Shown here piece by piece: positions 35,378 through 43,389 of a DNA stretch of 64,000 nt. Source of the DNA: an uncultured Aquimarina sp. (GTDB lineage Bacteria; Bacteroidota; Bacteroidia; Flavobacteriales; Flavobacteriaceae); assembly GCA_947496705.1 (NCBI GenBank), contig CANMDW010000006.1:164618-228617 (forward strand), read 5' to 3'. The position numbers were made by a program, and so were the translations under genes. The notes below the pieces were generated by a model. The model was not told the origin of the DNA. It did not search any database and was given only the letters and a program-made list of their open reading frames with translations. Within the stretch, counting starts at the first letter, position 1. Every line of letters starts with the position of its first letter.

Positions 35378-35890
35378 TTAATAGTTTATAAATAATCTAA
35401 TAATATGTATAGGTCTATTATGTAGCTGCAATACCAGTTGATTTCTACCTTCAAAATTAACATTGAATGTTCCTGCATAATAATTCAGGAACCCCAGAAA
35501 TAGATATAATTTTGCGTTTAAAACGTTATCTCCGGTATCTATATCTACCAATACCCTTTTTATCTTGAAAGATCTTAACACCGATACCATTTTTCTGATG
35601 CTAAAACGCTTTCTGCCCTTCGTGTTGCGTTTCTTTGCTTTTTCTTTTGTACCCGAACCTATTTTTTTAAGTGGATAGAAATAAAAATGCAACAAAAACA
35701 CCTTCAGTTTTATGCGTAGCAGTTCTTTTTCATGTGCTTCTATACTCACCCTTGCCAGCCCTTGTAATTGTACATCATATTGATCTTTGGCAGTATCAAC
35801 ACTTATAACAATCGGGGTATATAATACATAGAGCACCAGTACAAAAAACAAGATGAGAAATACTGCGAACCACATGTGCTGATTTTTCAA
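35378..35890 (-). CDS. YtfI-like membrane protein (DUF2953-type), 170 aa
   Basis: One N-terminal membrane segment (MWFAVFLILFFVLVLYVLYT), a beta strand pattern (VDTAKDQYDVQLQGLARVSIEAH), then a basic linker (GTKEKAKKRNTKGRKRFS). The C-terminal half reads KRVLVDIDTGDNVLNAKLYLFLGFLNYYAGTFNVNFEGRN. This layout of anchor, basic linker and KxxxDIDTGD-type motif matches DUF2953 proteins such as YtfI, which accompany YtfJ in Bacillus. The assignment rests on layout and neighbour, so it is moderate. Confidence 0.65.
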   Translation of the reverse strand: MKNQHMWFAVFLILFFVLVLYVLYTPIVISVDTAKDQYDVQLQGLARVSIEAHEKELLRIKLKVFLLHFYFYPLKKIGSGTKEKAKKRNTKGRKRFSIRKMVSVLRSFKIKRVLVDIDTGDNVLNAKLYLFLGFLNYYAGTFNVNFEGRNQLVLQLHNRPIHIIRLFINY

Positions 35891-36096
35891 CGAAAGAAAC
35901 CAAAACAGAGAAGAATAGCTATGATATTTATCATGATATACTAATTGATTCTGTTAAATTTTGTGAAGTGTTACACAGGTGGTTAAAATGCCCGAATGAC
36001 AAGGCATGTAAAAATCGTTAAATTTGTAAATATAATGGAGAAAACATAAAAAGACATATGGTAACATGAAATGTGAATTCTGTAATATAATTTCTA

Positions 36097-36309
36097 TCAT
36101 TAACATCCGAAAGTTTATTAAAATTGACTAAAAACTTACGTAAACCCATATAAACAGTTTGTAAATTAGAGTTTATCCAGAAAATACGTTTTTACTAAAA
36201 AAGCCATATTATAAGACCCCAAAGGTTTTAAAAACCTTTGGGGTCTGGGCTTTTCAATATGTTGATTCTTAAATTTAAGTCTAAAAACGTAACTTTCGGA
36301 TGCTAGTGA
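36097..36309. repeat. About 213-bp MITE-like element, copy B
   Basis: The left end TCATTAACATCCGAAAGTT is the near-perfect reverse complement (17 of 19) of the right end AACTTTCGGATGCTAGTGA. The right 19 bp are identical to those of copy A at 28371-28389, and the left ends share ATCCGRAAGTTTATTAAAA. The interior has a perfect 16-bp hairpin AGACCCCAAAGGTTTT / AAAACCTTTGGGGTCT (36214-36246). No ORF. The remainder of 35891-36496 shows nothing else. Confidence 0.75.
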
Positions 36310-36496
36310 GTTTCTATAATTCTTTCAGAAATTAAAATCATGTTGCTATATTTTAATCATAGCGTGAGAGAGATAGGAAACTCAGGAATATACAAAGACG
36401 GGAGATCGGTGAGCCGGATAACTAATAATCATAAACACTCTATTAATAGATTGAAATAACTTTATAAAACTTTGTAAGATAAAACAAAAACACCTT

Positions 36497-36781
36497 ATGA
36501 AACTAAAAACCAAAATCTGCGAACATCTGGAGCACTTTGACCCCGATACTATCAAAACAGACGATACCTATGTCTGTACCGAATGTATCAAAACCGGTGA
36601 CATCTGGGTGCATCTGCGTACCTGCCAGGAATGTGGAGTTACACTATGTTGCGATTCTTCACCCAACCAACATGCCAGCAAACATTACCAGATGCATAAT
36701 GAGCACGCTGTTGTGGTCTCTGCCGAACCCGGGGAGCACTGGGCCTGGTGCTATGCACATACATCGTTTGTAGAGTATTAG
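36497..36781 (+). CDS. UBP-type zinc finger protein, 94 aa
   Basis: A stand-alone ZnF-UBP domain, the fold that in eukaryotes binds the C-terminus of ubiquitin. Ligand candidates are C8, H10, C27, C30 (YVCTECIKTGD), C43, C46 (TCQECG), C51/C52, H59, H63 and H70. The pattern CxH...CxxC...CxxC...CC...H...H is complete, so the domain should bind two to three zinc ions. Bacteria with such proteins lack ubiquitin, so it probably binds another flexible C-terminal tail. It lies downstream of the kinase/REC-TrxR pair and upstream of the MBL gene. Confidence 0.92.
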   Translation: MKLKTKICEHLEHFDPDTIKTDDTYVCTECIKTGDIWVHLRTCQECGVTLCCDSSPNQHASKHYQMHNEHAVVVSAEPGEHWAWCYAHTSFVEY

Positions 36782-36850
36782 CCTGGGCAATGCCACAACT
36801 ATATTACTGTAACCTCTATAAAACCAATATATAAACCCAGACAACTTTAT

Positions 36851-37600
36851 ATGATACAAATTCATCATCTTAACTGTGTCCTTATCGAATCTCCTTTTGG
36901 CAAAGCTATCGGACATTGCCTGTTGCTAGAAGAAAATAAAAAACTGCTGTTGATCGATACCGGAATCGGATTGCTGGAAACACGGGCCCCCGAAAAAAAA
37001 TTGGGCAAAGAACTTATTGAAATTGTAGGTTTTAAGTTTCAAGAAGAAATTACTGCCATCAAACAAATAGAACATTTGGGATGCCCTGCGACCCAGGTCG
37101 AGCATATCATATGCTCACATCTCGACCCGGATCATATAGGAGGAATAGCCGATTTCCCACAGGCAAAAGTGCATGTTTCTACAGAAGAATACAACAGTTT
37201 TCAAAGTGGCAATCCCAGATATTTGTCACAACAATTATCGCATGCCCCCGAAATCGAACTCTATGAAGTTAATGATAGCGAATGGCTGGGGCTTCCCGCC
37301 CGAAAAGTGAATGTCCCTTTTGATACCGACATCTATCTCATTCCGTTATTCGGGCATACCCTGGGGCACTGTGGTATTGCTATCCGTACCGGGGATTCCT
37401 GGATATTCTATGTAGGCGATGCCTATTATCTAAGAGCTGAACTTACCGACCGAAACCATCCCGTAGATGAACTGGCATCCCTAAGAGCCGACAATAATGA
37501 ACAACGTCTTGTAAGCCTGGATATCGTAAGAAAAGTCATTCAAGATCATTCACATACCATAGACTACTTTGGATATCACGATCCCATCGAGATGAAATGA
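36851..37600 (+). CDS. MBL fold metallo-hydrolase
   Basis: A 249-aa metallo-beta-lactamase-fold enzyme. The zinc signature is CSHLDPDHIGG (H90, D92, D94, H95), with H169/H173 in FGHTLGHC and D190 in YVGDA as further ligands. The C-terminal FGYHDP supplies the last His. HLDxDH plus the GDA loop resembles lactonase-like members of the family (AHL lactonases and arylsulfatase-like hydrolases), but substrate cannot be told. It has no signal peptide. It lies 69 nt downstream of the zinc finger gene. A 96%-identical copy of its last 84 codons lies at 39344-39597. Confidence 0.9.
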   Translation: MIQIHHLNCVLIESPFGKAIGHCLLLEENKKLLLIDTGIGLLETRAPEKKLGKELIEIVGFKFQEEITAIKQIEHLGCPATQVEHIICSHLDPDHIGGIADFPQAKVHVSTEEYNSFQSGNPRYLSQQLSHAPEIELYEVNDSEWLGLPARKVNVPFDTDIYLIPLFGHTLGHCGIAIRTGDSWIFYVGDAYYLRAELTDRNHPVDELASLRADNNEQRLVSLDIVRKVIQDHSHTIDYFGYHDPIEMK

Positions 37601-37725
37601 GTACATATCTTACAAAGCAACATCTTATTGTTGACTTTCCTGCCTAAATACTTAATCTATTAGGTATTAAAAAGATGTAACAAATAAAGAGCATCAGCGT
37701 CCTATAACTAATCAAAATGACAATC

Positions 37726-39294
37726 ATGAAGAGTTGTGTATTCTTTATCCTGATAGCTATTATGGTATCCTGTAATTCTTATGAAGAAACATTTGTTGTG
37801 TCTGATGGTATCTTTATCGAAGACATTCTTATCATTTCGGCTGATGACCGGGAAGAAATCAAACCTTATAGGGGAAATATTCTCACAGATAAAGGAAAGA
37901 TCATTTTTGCCGGAGCAAATAAGCCCACAGTAAATGGAAAGTTTACTACCATAGATGGAAGTGGAAAGTATGCCATTCCCGGTTTAATAGACAGTCATGT
38001 GCATTTGAATAATATTGCGGGCCTTCATCGAAGATTAAGACACAAGTATCCACATCTTGTAGAGGAATACTTTCAGCAACTTCCGAAAAGCTATTTGTAT
38101 TTTGGTTATACCACTCTTATCGATGTAGATAATTATGCTCCCGGAATGATAGAAAACCTGGAAAAAATTAAGCCGGGTCCAGATATCTACAGCTGTGGAA
38201 GGAAAGTACAGGTCATGAATGATTTTGAAATGATAATGGACGAATACCCACAACAGCAGCGATATGCCTTACCCTTTCTTTATGACCACTACAATAAGCA
38301 CATCATTATTCCAGATTCGATCCCGTTGGTACAACATACTGCAGCTCACTTAATTTCGGAAATTGCCAAAAAAGAAAACATTTGTGTAAAAACCTTGTAT
38401 GAGGATGCGTCTTCCGGCCTTCAAAAAATATGGGAACTCCCCAGTAAAGAGATCATGACAGAATTGGTAGATGAAGCACATAAAGAAGGGCTGCCCGTAA
38501 TAGTACACGCACCTTCATATCAGGGACAAAAGTTTGCACTGGAAACAGGTGCCGACATTATTGCACATGCCATGTGGAACTGGACCTCAGATCCCGACAA
38601 GTACCTGAATACAGAACTGCCGGCATCACATGCTGTACTGTTGAAGAAGATTGCCAATAAGAAAATAGGGTATCAACCTACCTTCAGGACAATTTTGGGT
38701 GAAGTTGATATTCTTGATGACACCCTTAAAAATGATCCTGTTTTGGCATCGGTATATCCCAAAAACTATCTACAATGGTTGCATACCGAAGAAGCCAAAT
38801 GGAGCAAAACCAAAATTTTAGGACGACCCAAATTCCTTGAAAAAACCAATCCCGAATTCTATCATGTTGTCAGAAGCAAATTTGAGAGCGAAGCCGAGAT
38901 GTTTGACCAGCTTTATAAAGCGATGGAGTTAAAAATCCAAAAAGCGGTAAAGCTGCTCGCCGATCATGATGCCAGGCTTTTGTTGGGAACCGATAATGGG
39001 GCCATGAATATGTATACCCACCCGCCAGGTTATAACGGGTATCTTGAAATGAAACATTGGAGAGCGGCCGGGGTCTCTCTCAGACAGATTTTTAAAGCAG
39101 CTACCTATTACAATGCTTCCTCTTTTGGGTTGCTGGAGACAACCGGTACGATCGACAAGGATAAAAATGCGAATTTGTTGATTTTGCGTTCAAACCCGAT
39201 GGAAACAATAGAAGCATATAACGACATTGCCCAAGTAATTATTCATGGTACTTTGATAGCACGAGACTCTTTATCGGCAATTCACAATAAGTAA
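37726..39294 (+). CDS. Amidohydrolase family lipoprotein
   Basis: A metal-dependent hydrolase of the amidohydrolase superfamily, exported as a lipoprotein: MKSCVFFILIAIMVSC (Cys16). I start at the ATG at 37726; an ATG 9 nt upstream is in frame. Metal-binding motifs are IPGLIDSHVHLNN (HxH), VIVHAPSYQ (His), IIAHAMWNW (His) and LLLGTDNGAMN (Asp). The N-terminal strand domain (GSGKYAIPG) and the C-terminal GTIDKDKNANLLILRSNPMETI close the composite beta sandwich. Substrate unknown: imidazolonepropionase- and prolidase-like members share this layout. Confidence 0.92.
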   Translation: MKSCVFFILIAIMVSCNSYEETFVVSDGIFIEDILIISADDREEIKPYRGNILTDKGKIIFAGANKPTVNGKFTTIDGSGKYAIPGLIDSHVHLNNIAGLHRRLRHKYPHLVEEYFQQLPKSYLYFGYTTLIDVDNYAPGMIENLEKIKPGPDIYSCGRKVQVMNDFEMIMDEYPQQQRYALPFLYDHYNKHIIIPDSIPLVQHTAAHLISEIAKKENICVKTLYEDASSGLQKIWELPSKEIMTELVDEAHKEGLPVIVHAPSYQGQKFALETGADIIAHAMWNWTSDPDKYLNTELPASHAVLLKKIANKKIGYQPTFRTILGEVDILDDTLKNDPVLASVYPKNYLQWLHTEEAKWSKTKILGRPKFLEKTNPEFYHVVRSKFESEAEMFDQLYKAMELKIQKAVKLLADHDARLLLGTDNGAMNMYTHPPGYNGYLEMKHWRAAGVSLRQIFKAATYYNASSFGLLETTGTIDKDKNANLLILRSNPMETIEAYNDIAQVIIHGTLIARDSLSAIHNK

Positions 39295-39343
39295 TCAGGG
39301 GTAAATTGTAAAATTATGTGCCTCTAGTCTAAATGTCAAATAG

Positions 39344-39597
39344 TATTCGGGCATACCCTGGGGCACTTTGGTATTGCTATTCGTACCGGGGATTCCTGGA
39401 TATTTTATGTAGACGATGCGTATTATCCAAAAGCTGAACTTACCAACCGAAACCATCCCGTAGATGAACTGGCAACCCTAAGAGCCGACAATAATGAGCA
39501 ACGTCTTGTAAGCCTGGATATCGTAAGAAAAGTCATTCAAGATCATTCACATACCATAGACTACTTTGGATATCACGATCCCATCGAGATGAAATGA
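39344..39597 (+). pseudogene. Truncated duplicate of the MBL gene (3' part only)
   Basis: From TATTCGGGCATACCCTGG onward the sequence matches the MBL gene at 37347-37618 with about a dozen mismatches. It includes the final 80-odd codons, the stop codon and some 15 nt beyond it. The reading frame stays open and the stop is in the same place, but no start codon or upstream part exists. One change alters a metal ligand neighbourhood (GDA to DDA). The copy lies directly after the amidohydrolase gene, so the duplication block flanks that gene. Confidence 0.9.
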
Positions 39598-39688
39598 GTA
39601 TATATCTTACAAAGGCAATGCCTAAGTGTCAAACATTCGATACCGAATATAAAAATGAATTTGTATCTTCCAAAATAAATACACTCTG

Positions 39689-41278
39689 ATGAAAGAAACT
39701 TCTACCAGCCACAATACCTCAAGTTCACATTCTTCAAAACCATTTTTCAATATATCCGGGAAGGGAGCGTTTTTTTCAGATACTAAAGAAATAGAAAAAC
39801 CATTTTTCACCTCGTCTTACATTCAACCAAAACCTATCTCGCCGTCCAGGTTAAATATGGGACAGCCAGACGATATATACAAACAAAAAGCTGATGCCAT
39901 TGCCGAAGATAGTATGCAATTGCGTGAAAATGGCATCCAAAGATTATGTAACGACTGCGAAAAAGAAGACATTCGAACCAAGCCTGAGGGAATAGAATCA
40001 AGTCTTGGTAGTAATCAAGCTTCTTCTACCTTAACTTCGCAATTGAATAACTCCGGACATCGTGGCTCATCGCTGCCATCTTCTACCAATCAATTTATGA
40101 GTAATGCTTTTAGGTCAGACTTTAGTACTGTTCGGGTACATACCGATAAGAATGCCATTGAAATGAACAATAATTTGAATTCACGGGCATTTACTCATGG
40201 ATCGGATATTTATTTTAATAAGGGAGAATATGCCCCTCATTCTTATGAAGGGAAACGACTTTTGGCCCATGAATTAACACATGTAGTACAGCAACAAGAC
40301 GAGAAAATTCGTAAAAAACGCATCCAAAAAGCAGATTTATCTTCTCCCAGACTTTCTGGCAACCCATTATTTGAAAGGGCTTTAGACAATAAAACAGTTA
40401 TTGAATATGGAGATAATGGAAGAGAAGTTAGAAGAGTTCAGCAAATGCTCATTGATTTAGGATATAGCTTACCCCGATATGGTGCAGATGGTAAGTTCGG
40501 AAATGAAACAAAAAATGCTGTAAAAGCCTTTCAAAATGATAAAGGGTTGAAAGAGGATGGAAGAGTAGGTTTTAGAACCATTAAAGCACTCGATAACAAA
40601 TTTCCCACCGTAAAACTTCCCCCAAATAGAACTGGTACCTGGAATATGGCCTGCATTTTACAAATATTATGTCCATGGAATAAAAACCTGGTTGAAAATA
40701 TATTACCAACATTTACTATTAACACCTTTGACTCAAGAACATACCCTACTGAAACATGGGATGGAGCAAATTGGGTGACAAGTATATTTGATGCTGGGGG
40801 ATATTTATTCGGGACAACTATCGGGCTTCTTAACTTAAGAAGTTGTGAAGATATGGCATCTACCATATATCATGAAGGTTGGCATGCGCAACGACCAAGT
40901 GCATTAACAGGATTAGCCGAACTTGAAAAAGATGCATACATAAATACTGAACAATGGTCAATTGACATGAGGGTTCCAGGAGGAACACCGTTTACAAATA
41001 AAGCCACCGGTGTATCAGAAGACCTTAGAACGACCGCAGGAAATGAAACCGTGGTAGATGAGGCAGCTATAGAGACAATGATAAGGCAAGAATACGGAGG
41101 AGTAAGTGCTGTTTCTGGAGAAAGTATATTGGCAAGAGTTGGAGCTACAAACGTAAGAGTGCGCAGGCCCAATGGTTCAGAATACGTGAGACCCGCTCGA
41201 GTAGGAGAGAGTGTTCAAGGAAGCGCAACAATGACGAATCCAGTCCGAATTAATCCTGCAGATTGGAGATGTCCTTAA
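39689..41278 (+). CDS. DUF4157 (eCIS core) protein with peptidoglycan-binding-like and zincin-like domains
   Basis: A 529-aa protein without signal peptide. Residues about 130-202 are the DUF4157 domain that ends in LLAHELTHVVQQ (HELTH, 194-198), found in effectors loaded into extracellular contractile injection systems. Residues 240-303 form a PG_binding_1 domain (GDNGREVRRVQQMLIDLGY, ADGKFGNETKNAVKAFQND). The C-terminal domain has a second HExxH, STIYHEGWHAQRP (395-399), with ELEKDAY 12 residues later. It looks like a metalloprotease toxin. N-terminal 120 residues are Ser/Thr/Lys-rich and disordered. No tube, sheath or baseplate gene is in the window, so it is an orphan effector candidate here. 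Confidence 0.85.
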   Translation: MKETSTSHNTSSSHSSKPFFNISGKGAFFSDTKEIEKPFFTSSYIQPKPISPSRLNMGQPDDIYKQKADAIAEDSMQLRENGIQRLCNDCEKEDIRTKPEGIESSLGSNQASSTLTSQLNNSGHRGSSLPSSTNQFMSNAFRSDFSTVRVHTDKNAIEMNNNLNSRAFTHGSDIYFNKGEYAPHSYEGKRLLAHELTHVVQQQDEKIRKKRIQKADLSSPRLSGNPLFERALDNKTVIEYGDNGREVRRVQQMLIDLGYSLPRYGADGKFGNETKNAVKAFQNDKGLKEDGRVGFRTIKALDNKFPTVKLPPNRTGTWNMACILQILCPWNKNLVENILPTFTINTFDSRTYPTETWDGANWVTSIFDAGGYLFGTTIGLLNLRSCEDMASTIYHEGWHAQRPSALTGLAELEKDAYINTEQWSIDMRVPGGTPFTNKATGVSEDLRTTAGNETVVDEAAIETMIRQEYGGVSAVSGESILARVGATNVRVRRPNGSEYVRPARVGESVQGSATMTNPVRINPADWRCP

Positions 41279-41328
41279 TTTACTACAACGCCTGCTTCAA
41301 GAGATTCGATATAAAAACAACCTATATA

Positions 41329-41357
41329 GTGTCTGGTAGTGTCTGGTCGGAAATATA
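41329..41357. repeat. Isolated end of the GTGTCTGG element, doubled
   Basis: TAGTGTCTGG occurs twice in tandem; the second copy continues as GTCGGAAATATA, the left end of the elements at 31315 and 47704. No matching right end follows before the minisatellite. It is a truncated or nested copy. Confidence 0.6.
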
Positions 41358-41439
41358 ACGACATAGCTTTTGCGACGTATTAGATGGTTGCCTTTACAGA
41401 CTATACTTCCCGGGTAGGGACTCGTCTAGGATTGGCACG

Positions 41440-41733
41440 AACACCTGCCGGGTTGTCAAGAACATCTGCCGGGTCGTCAAGAATACCTGCCGGGTCGTCA
41501 AGAACACCTGCCGGGTCGTCAAGAACATCTGCCGGGTCGTCAAGAACATCTGCCGGGTCATCAAGAGCACCTGCCGGGTCGTCAAGAACATCTGCCGGGT
41601 CATCAAGAGCATCTGCCGGGTCATCAAGAACACCTGCCGGGTCGTCAAGAACATCTGCCGGGTCGTCAAGAACACCTGCCGGGTCATCAAGAACACCTGC
41701 CGGGTCATCAAGAACACCTGCCGGGTCGGCACG
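41440..41733. repeat. Minisatellite, 14 units of 21 bp
   Basis: Fourteen units of the form AAYAYCTGCCGGGTCRTCAAG run without gap from 41440 to 41733, with changes at only four positions. Because 21 is a multiple of 3, three reading frames stay open throughout. The plus frame reads (R-T-P/S-A-G-S-S)n; the minus frames read (D-D-P-A-G/D-V-L)n and (M-T-R-Q-M/V-F-L)n. Flanking ORFs of 112-152 codons exist, but none has signal peptide, start context or a partner that marks it as real. No spacers are present, so this is not a CRISPR array. Confidence 0.93.
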
Positions 41734-42104
41734 AATACCTTTTGAGTATTTAAAAACAGTTTTCGCCCTAATTATACTACCTACTTTAGTATATCCATTG
41801 TATAAACCTTTGTGCACAGCAGACCGAAAGCGCAAATTTTAGCATAAAACAACGCATAATTTATGTGCTAGTTTGGCACACATTTTGTGATATAATTATT
41901 ATCCACACACCTTCCCCTGATAGCGATCAGGATTTCCAGTACACCCCTGCTGACGGCAGGCAGGCACCAAAAAGCATAGTTGTCAGGCTATAAATACAGT
42001 AACCAACTGGCAAGAAGTGTTAATAATAGCTGCGTCTATAGGATGCTGCTAGGGTGTTGATTTATTCTATAATTCTTAACAGTAATAATTTTAATTTTTT
42101 TTGT

Positions 42105-42809
42105 ATGGAAAGAATTTATAAAATGCCAAATGCAGTGCTATTGGAATGGGGTGATACCATTGCAGTGCACATGAAAGAAGATATCGATAAGTTTACCCAA
42201 TTTGATGCGAAACTTACGATCGATGTAGTAAACGACCTGGAACAAAAGGTTGCTAAAGGCTATAAAGAAGGTGGTGATGAAGTGAATCTGGCGAAGCTGC
42301 GGGAAAAAACCGAGGCGGTTGAACAAGCGATGCAGGATTGTCGTAATTACTTTAAGAAACTAAAGTATTGGGTGCTGGATGCATTCCCGGGTCAAAAAGC
42401 GATACAACGCCAGTTTGGTATCGGAAGATTCAGGAACATTACCGGCAACCAGGCCCGTATGATTTTGTATATGGAAGGCCTGGAAGATACCATCAAGCAG
42501 CATCGTGTTGGTCTGGAAGCGGTACAGGCTCCTGCCGACCTGCTCGACCAGTCTTCGATCTTAGCCAAAGTCCTGCGCCTTGCCAATAAAAAGCAGGAGC
42601 AGAAAAAAGGGACCCGTACGGTAGATACCGAAGAGCGTATCGTACATCTCAACGTCTTGTTTACGATCTTGCAAAAAATCAATGCTGCAGCCGATAATGT
42701 GTTTGAAGATGAGCCTGCCAAACGCAGGTTGTATCAACAACCCTCACGTAAAATCGGCAAAGACGTTACAGACGATAGTACCCCAACTATCGATGATGAA
42801 GAAGAATAA
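42105..42809 (+). CDS. Hypothetical cytoplasmic protein, 234 aa
   Basis: I start at the ATG at 42105 (MERIYKMPNAVLL); an ATG at 42054 gives a non-coding-looking extension, and MPNAV at 42123 is possible. The protein is helical and charged, with no membrane segment. Segments are DIDKFTQFDAKLTIDVVNDLEQ, EAVEQAMQDCRNYFKKLKYW and DQSSILAKVLRLANKKQEQKK. The C-terminus is acidic (DDSTPTIDDEEE). The pattern resembles a four-helix bundle. No family is recognised. GC content is higher than in its neighbours, which hints at transfer. A terminator follows 51 nt after the stop. Confidence 0.72.
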   Translation: MERIYKMPNAVLLEWGDTIAVHMKEDIDKFTQFDAKLTIDVVNDLEQKVAKGYKEGGDEVNLAKLREKTEAVEQAMQDCRNYFKKLKYWVLDAFPGQKAIQRQFGIGRFRNITGNQARMILYMEGLEDTIKQHRVGLEAVQAPADLLDQSSILAKVLRLANKKQEQKKGTRTVDTEERIVHLNVLFTILQKINAAADNVFEDEPAKRRLYQQPSRKIGKDVTDDSTPTIDDEEE

Positions 42810-42860
42810 CATCTTAGATCTTATTTGTCTGGGAGAAAGTGTCCTGGAATAGTGTGGATG

Positions 42861-42893
42861 ACAAGGAGTGCTCAAAAAAGTACTCCTTGTTTT
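42861..42893 (+). terminator. Terminator after the helical hypothetical gene
   Basis: Perfect 9-bp stem ACAAGGAGT / ACTCCTTGT with a 12-nt loop and a TTTTATTTT tail. Confidence 0.88.
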
Positions 42894-42907
42894 ATTTTAG
42901 AAGACAC

Positions 42908-43140
42908 TATGAACTCATTTAGACTTTTTGTCTGAAGGCGAAAATATAGGCCTGTCTAACTAATGCCAGGTAGACTTTTGCTACCTAATGAAGCCTTTTT
43001 TGAGAAGCATAGCAGTGCTACGGTACGATAAAAAGTCAAAACCTGTCTACAGCCAGGTAGATTAGGGGGCAACCCGCCTGCCGGGTCGGGCAGGAATGCT
43101 ATGTTTGCAGCCCAGAATAAAAGTCTAAACGAGTTCTATA
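42908..43140. repeat. 233-bp inverted-repeat element
   Basis: The left end TATGAACTCATTTAGACTTT is the near reverse complement of the right end AAGTCTAAACGAGTTCTATA (arms of about 27 bp with four mismatches). The interior has ACCTGTCTAC-type sequences mirrored by GCCAGGTAGA and the dispersed motif CCTGCCGGGTCGGGCAGG. A related left end recurs at 56443-56465. The rest of 43141-43389 shows only a tRNA-like fold that I do not accept as a tRNA. Confidence 0.65.
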
Positions 43141-43389
43141 ATAAAGATGATGAAAACAAGTGCGATGACTCAAAAATGTGAAGGTAAACAACAATTCTAT
43201 AGCGTGTAACAAAATCCTATTAAATAGGACTTATAGATATATCATAAAAAATATGATATATTATTAACAAACCTAGATGGCGCGAAAATGTTTTCTGTGC
43301 CAGATCGTTACTCGGTACAGATTGTAAATCTGCGTCATCAGATTAGGATTAATGGTCGCCATCATACATTACTCACCCGATAAAAAAGC

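Noticed and set aside
41384..41842. ORFs across the 21-bp minisatellite on both strands (112-152 codons)
   Set aside because: Open only because the unit is a multiple of 3; no signal, start context or homology. Kept as a repeat and a finding.
43276..43363. tRNA-Tyr-like fold: GATGGCG / CGCCATC closing stem and a CAGATTGTAAATCTG arm with a GTA loop
   Set aside because: The gap from acceptor to anticodon arm is 34 nt, much too long, and there is no GTTCGA T-loop. The arm is itself a simple palindrome; a dispersed repeat explains it better.
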